Shown here one piece after another: positions 21,740 to 22,792 of a DNA stretch of 22,792 nt. The notes under the pieces are model-generated. The model saw only the letters and a program-made list of their open reading frames with translations, was not told the origin of the DNA and ran no database searches. Positions within the stretch are counted from its first letter, which is position 1; each line of letters begins with the position of its first letter. Source of the stretch: Ruminococcaceae bacterium UBA1227 (lineage in GTDB: Bacteria; Bacillota; Clostridia; Oscillospirales; Acutalibacteraceae); assembly GCA_002309175.1 (NCBI GenBank), contig DBWX01000008.1, positions 15,689-38,480 of the forward strand, read 5' to 3'. The translations under genes were made by a program, and so were the position numbers.

Positions 21740-22792
21740 TTATCTGTCATTCATTGCAGCGATACCCGGGAGTTCCTTGCCTTCAAGGAATTCGAGTGAG
21801 GCGCCGCCGCCTGTTGAAATGTGAGTCATCTTGTCTCCGAGACCGAGCTGGTTTACGGCTGCAGCTGAATCGCCGCCGCCGATTACGGTGATGGCATCTG
21901 ACTTGGCCATTGCTTCGGCAACGGCAAGTGTGCCCTTCGCAAGTACGGGGTTCTCGAAAACGCCCATCGGGCCGTTCCATACAACTGTCTTCGCGCCGAG
22001 TACTTCGGCGGCGAACATCTCTGCAGTCTTCGGACCTATGTCAAGGCCCATGGCATCTGCGGGGATTTTATCGGCATCTACGATTTCAACATCTATCGGA
22101 GCATCGATAGGATCGGGGAATGCCTTTGCGACGGCAGTGTCTATGGGAAGGAGAAGCTTTACGCCTTTCTCCTCGGCTTTCTTCATCATGTCTTTGCAGT
22201 AGTCGATCTTGGTGTCGTCAACGAGGGATGTGCCGACGCCGTAGCCCTTGGCTGCAAGGAATGTAAATGCCATGCCGCCGCCGATGATGAGGGCGTCGGC
22301 CTTGTTTAAGAGGTTGTCTATGACGTTGAGCTTGTCAGCGACCTTTGCGCCGCCGAGAATACATACGAAGGGGCGCTTCGGATCTTCAACGGCGTTGCCG
22401 AGGTACTTCAGTTCCTTCTCGATGAGATAGCCGGATACGGCCTCATCGACGAAAGATACAACACCCACTGTTGAGCAGTGAGCTCTGTGAGCCGTACCGA
22501 AGGCATCGTTTACGAAGATGTCGGCGAGTTCGCCGAGTTCCTTTGAGAAGTTCTCCTCGTTCTTTGTCTCCTCAGCCCTGTAGCGTGTGTTCTGAAGGAG
22601 TATAACGTCACCGTCGTTCATTGCGGCGACGGCGGCCTTTGCGTTCTCACCGACAACGTTATCGTCAGCAGCGAACTTTACCTCCTGTCCGAGGAGCTCG
22701 GACAGACGCGCCGCGACGGGAGCGAGTGAGAGCTCGGGCTTGGGCTCGCCCTTCGGCTTGCCGAGGTGGGAGCAAAGGATTACCTTGCCGCC
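21740..22792 (-). CDS. pgk: Phosphoglycerate kinase (5' end beyond the window)
   Basis: About 350 of roughly 400 residues are visible. The reading frame runs to the last base of the window and begins with GGKVILCSHLGKPKGEPKPE, a conserved N-domain block, so about the first 45-50 residues are missing. Further on are LLQNTRYRAEE, FVNDAFGTAHRAHCSTVG, the LGGAKVADKL segment, the WNGPMGVFE hinge block and the C-terminal GGGDSAAAVNQLG and HISTGGGASLEFLEG nucleotide-site motifs. It makes ATP from 1,3-bisphosphoglycerate. An internal ATG near 22621 is not the start. It leads the tpiA-gpmI-ygjP unit; a gap gene is expected upstream, outside the window. Confidence 0.96.
   Translation of the reverse strand, partial: GGKVILCSHLGKPKGEPKPELSLAPVAARLSELLGQEVKFAADDNVVGENAKAAVAAMNDGDVILLQNTRYRAEETKNEENFSKELGELADIFVNDAFGTAHRAHCSTVGVVSFVDEAVSGYLIEKELKYLGNAVEDPKRPFVCILGGAKVADKLNVIDNLLNKADALIIGGGMAFTFLAAKGYGVGTSLVDDTKIDYCKDMMKKAEEKGVKLLLPIDTAVAKAFPDPIDAPIDVEIVDADKIPADAMGLDIGPKTAEMFAAEVLGAKTVVWNGPMGVFENPVLAKGTLAVAEAMAKSDAITVIGGGDSAAAVNQLGLGDKMTHISTGGGASLEFLEGKELPGIAAMNDR

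Noticed and set aside
21740..22621. Internal ATG as the pgk start
   Set aside because: The frame continues to the window edge with conserved PGK residues (SHLGKPKGE). The gene is simply cut off.

Overview
The window reads as a piece of chromosome from a Gram-positive, probably anaerobic member of the Clostridia, most likely a Lachnospiraceae-type gut or rumen bacterium. This is an inference from the gene set (Rrf2/IscS/IscU cluster, MetY, Trk uptake, ECF transporter S component, type I.5 lipase, independent phosphoglycerate mutase), strong AGGAGG-type ribosome sites, strict -35/-10 promoters with 17-base spacers and many hairpin-plus-T-run terminators, several of them bidirectional. Overall base composition looks balanced, except for an AT-rich toxin-antitoxin cassette. 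No plasmid, phage, insertion sequence or CRISPR array was seen.

Layout. Bases 1-64: the 3' end of a tRNA and its terminator. 83-2545: a two-gene unit encoding an HD-hydrolase/APH-kinase fusion and an eight-helix membrane protein of unknown role. 2550-3208: a RelB/RelE-type toxin-antitoxin cassette on the minus strand, divergent from alaA (3313-4530), with an inverted-repeat operator between them. 4563-6726: an Rrf2/IscR-type regulator divergent from iscS-iscU. 6742-10856: a sulfur operon with a 36-codon leader ORF and candidate attenuator, then metY, cysK, a MoeB/ThiF-like E1 enzyme, a rhodanese and a MOSC protein. 10840-11018: tRNA-Ser(GCU) with its own promoter and terminator. 11038-13973: a response regulator and histidine kinase, with an aldose epimerase gene overlapping the kinase stop. 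13992-16485: a cytoplasmic-looking family I.5 lipase and a tocopherol-cyclase-like protein. 16489-18693: divergent trkH and an ECF transporter S component. 18683-22792: a minus-strand glycolytic operon, pgk (5' end cut off by the window) - tpiA - gpmI - ygjP-like metallopeptidase.

How the genes fit together. The centre (4563-10856) is one sulfur-trafficking region. Nearly identical 19-base sites (ACCTA/TAGGT arms) cover the -35 boxes of the iscS promoter and the metY-operon promoter, and a weaker copy covers the regulator's own -10 box. I infer that the Rrf2 protein co-controls Fe-S assembly and cysteine/homocysteine synthesis. The second promoter reads through a leader ORF containing a Met-Cys-Arg-Met run, upstream of mutually exclusive RNA hairpins. 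The operon couples PLP sulfhydrylases to an E1-like adenylyltransferase and a rhodanese. That recalls the thiocarboxylate pathways of Mycobacterium (MoeZ-CysO-CysM) and Wolinella (HcyF-HcyS-MetY), but no sulfur-carrier protein is encoded here. This region is the best candidate for something undescribed. The glycolytic operon, tRNAs and Trk transporter are ordinary.
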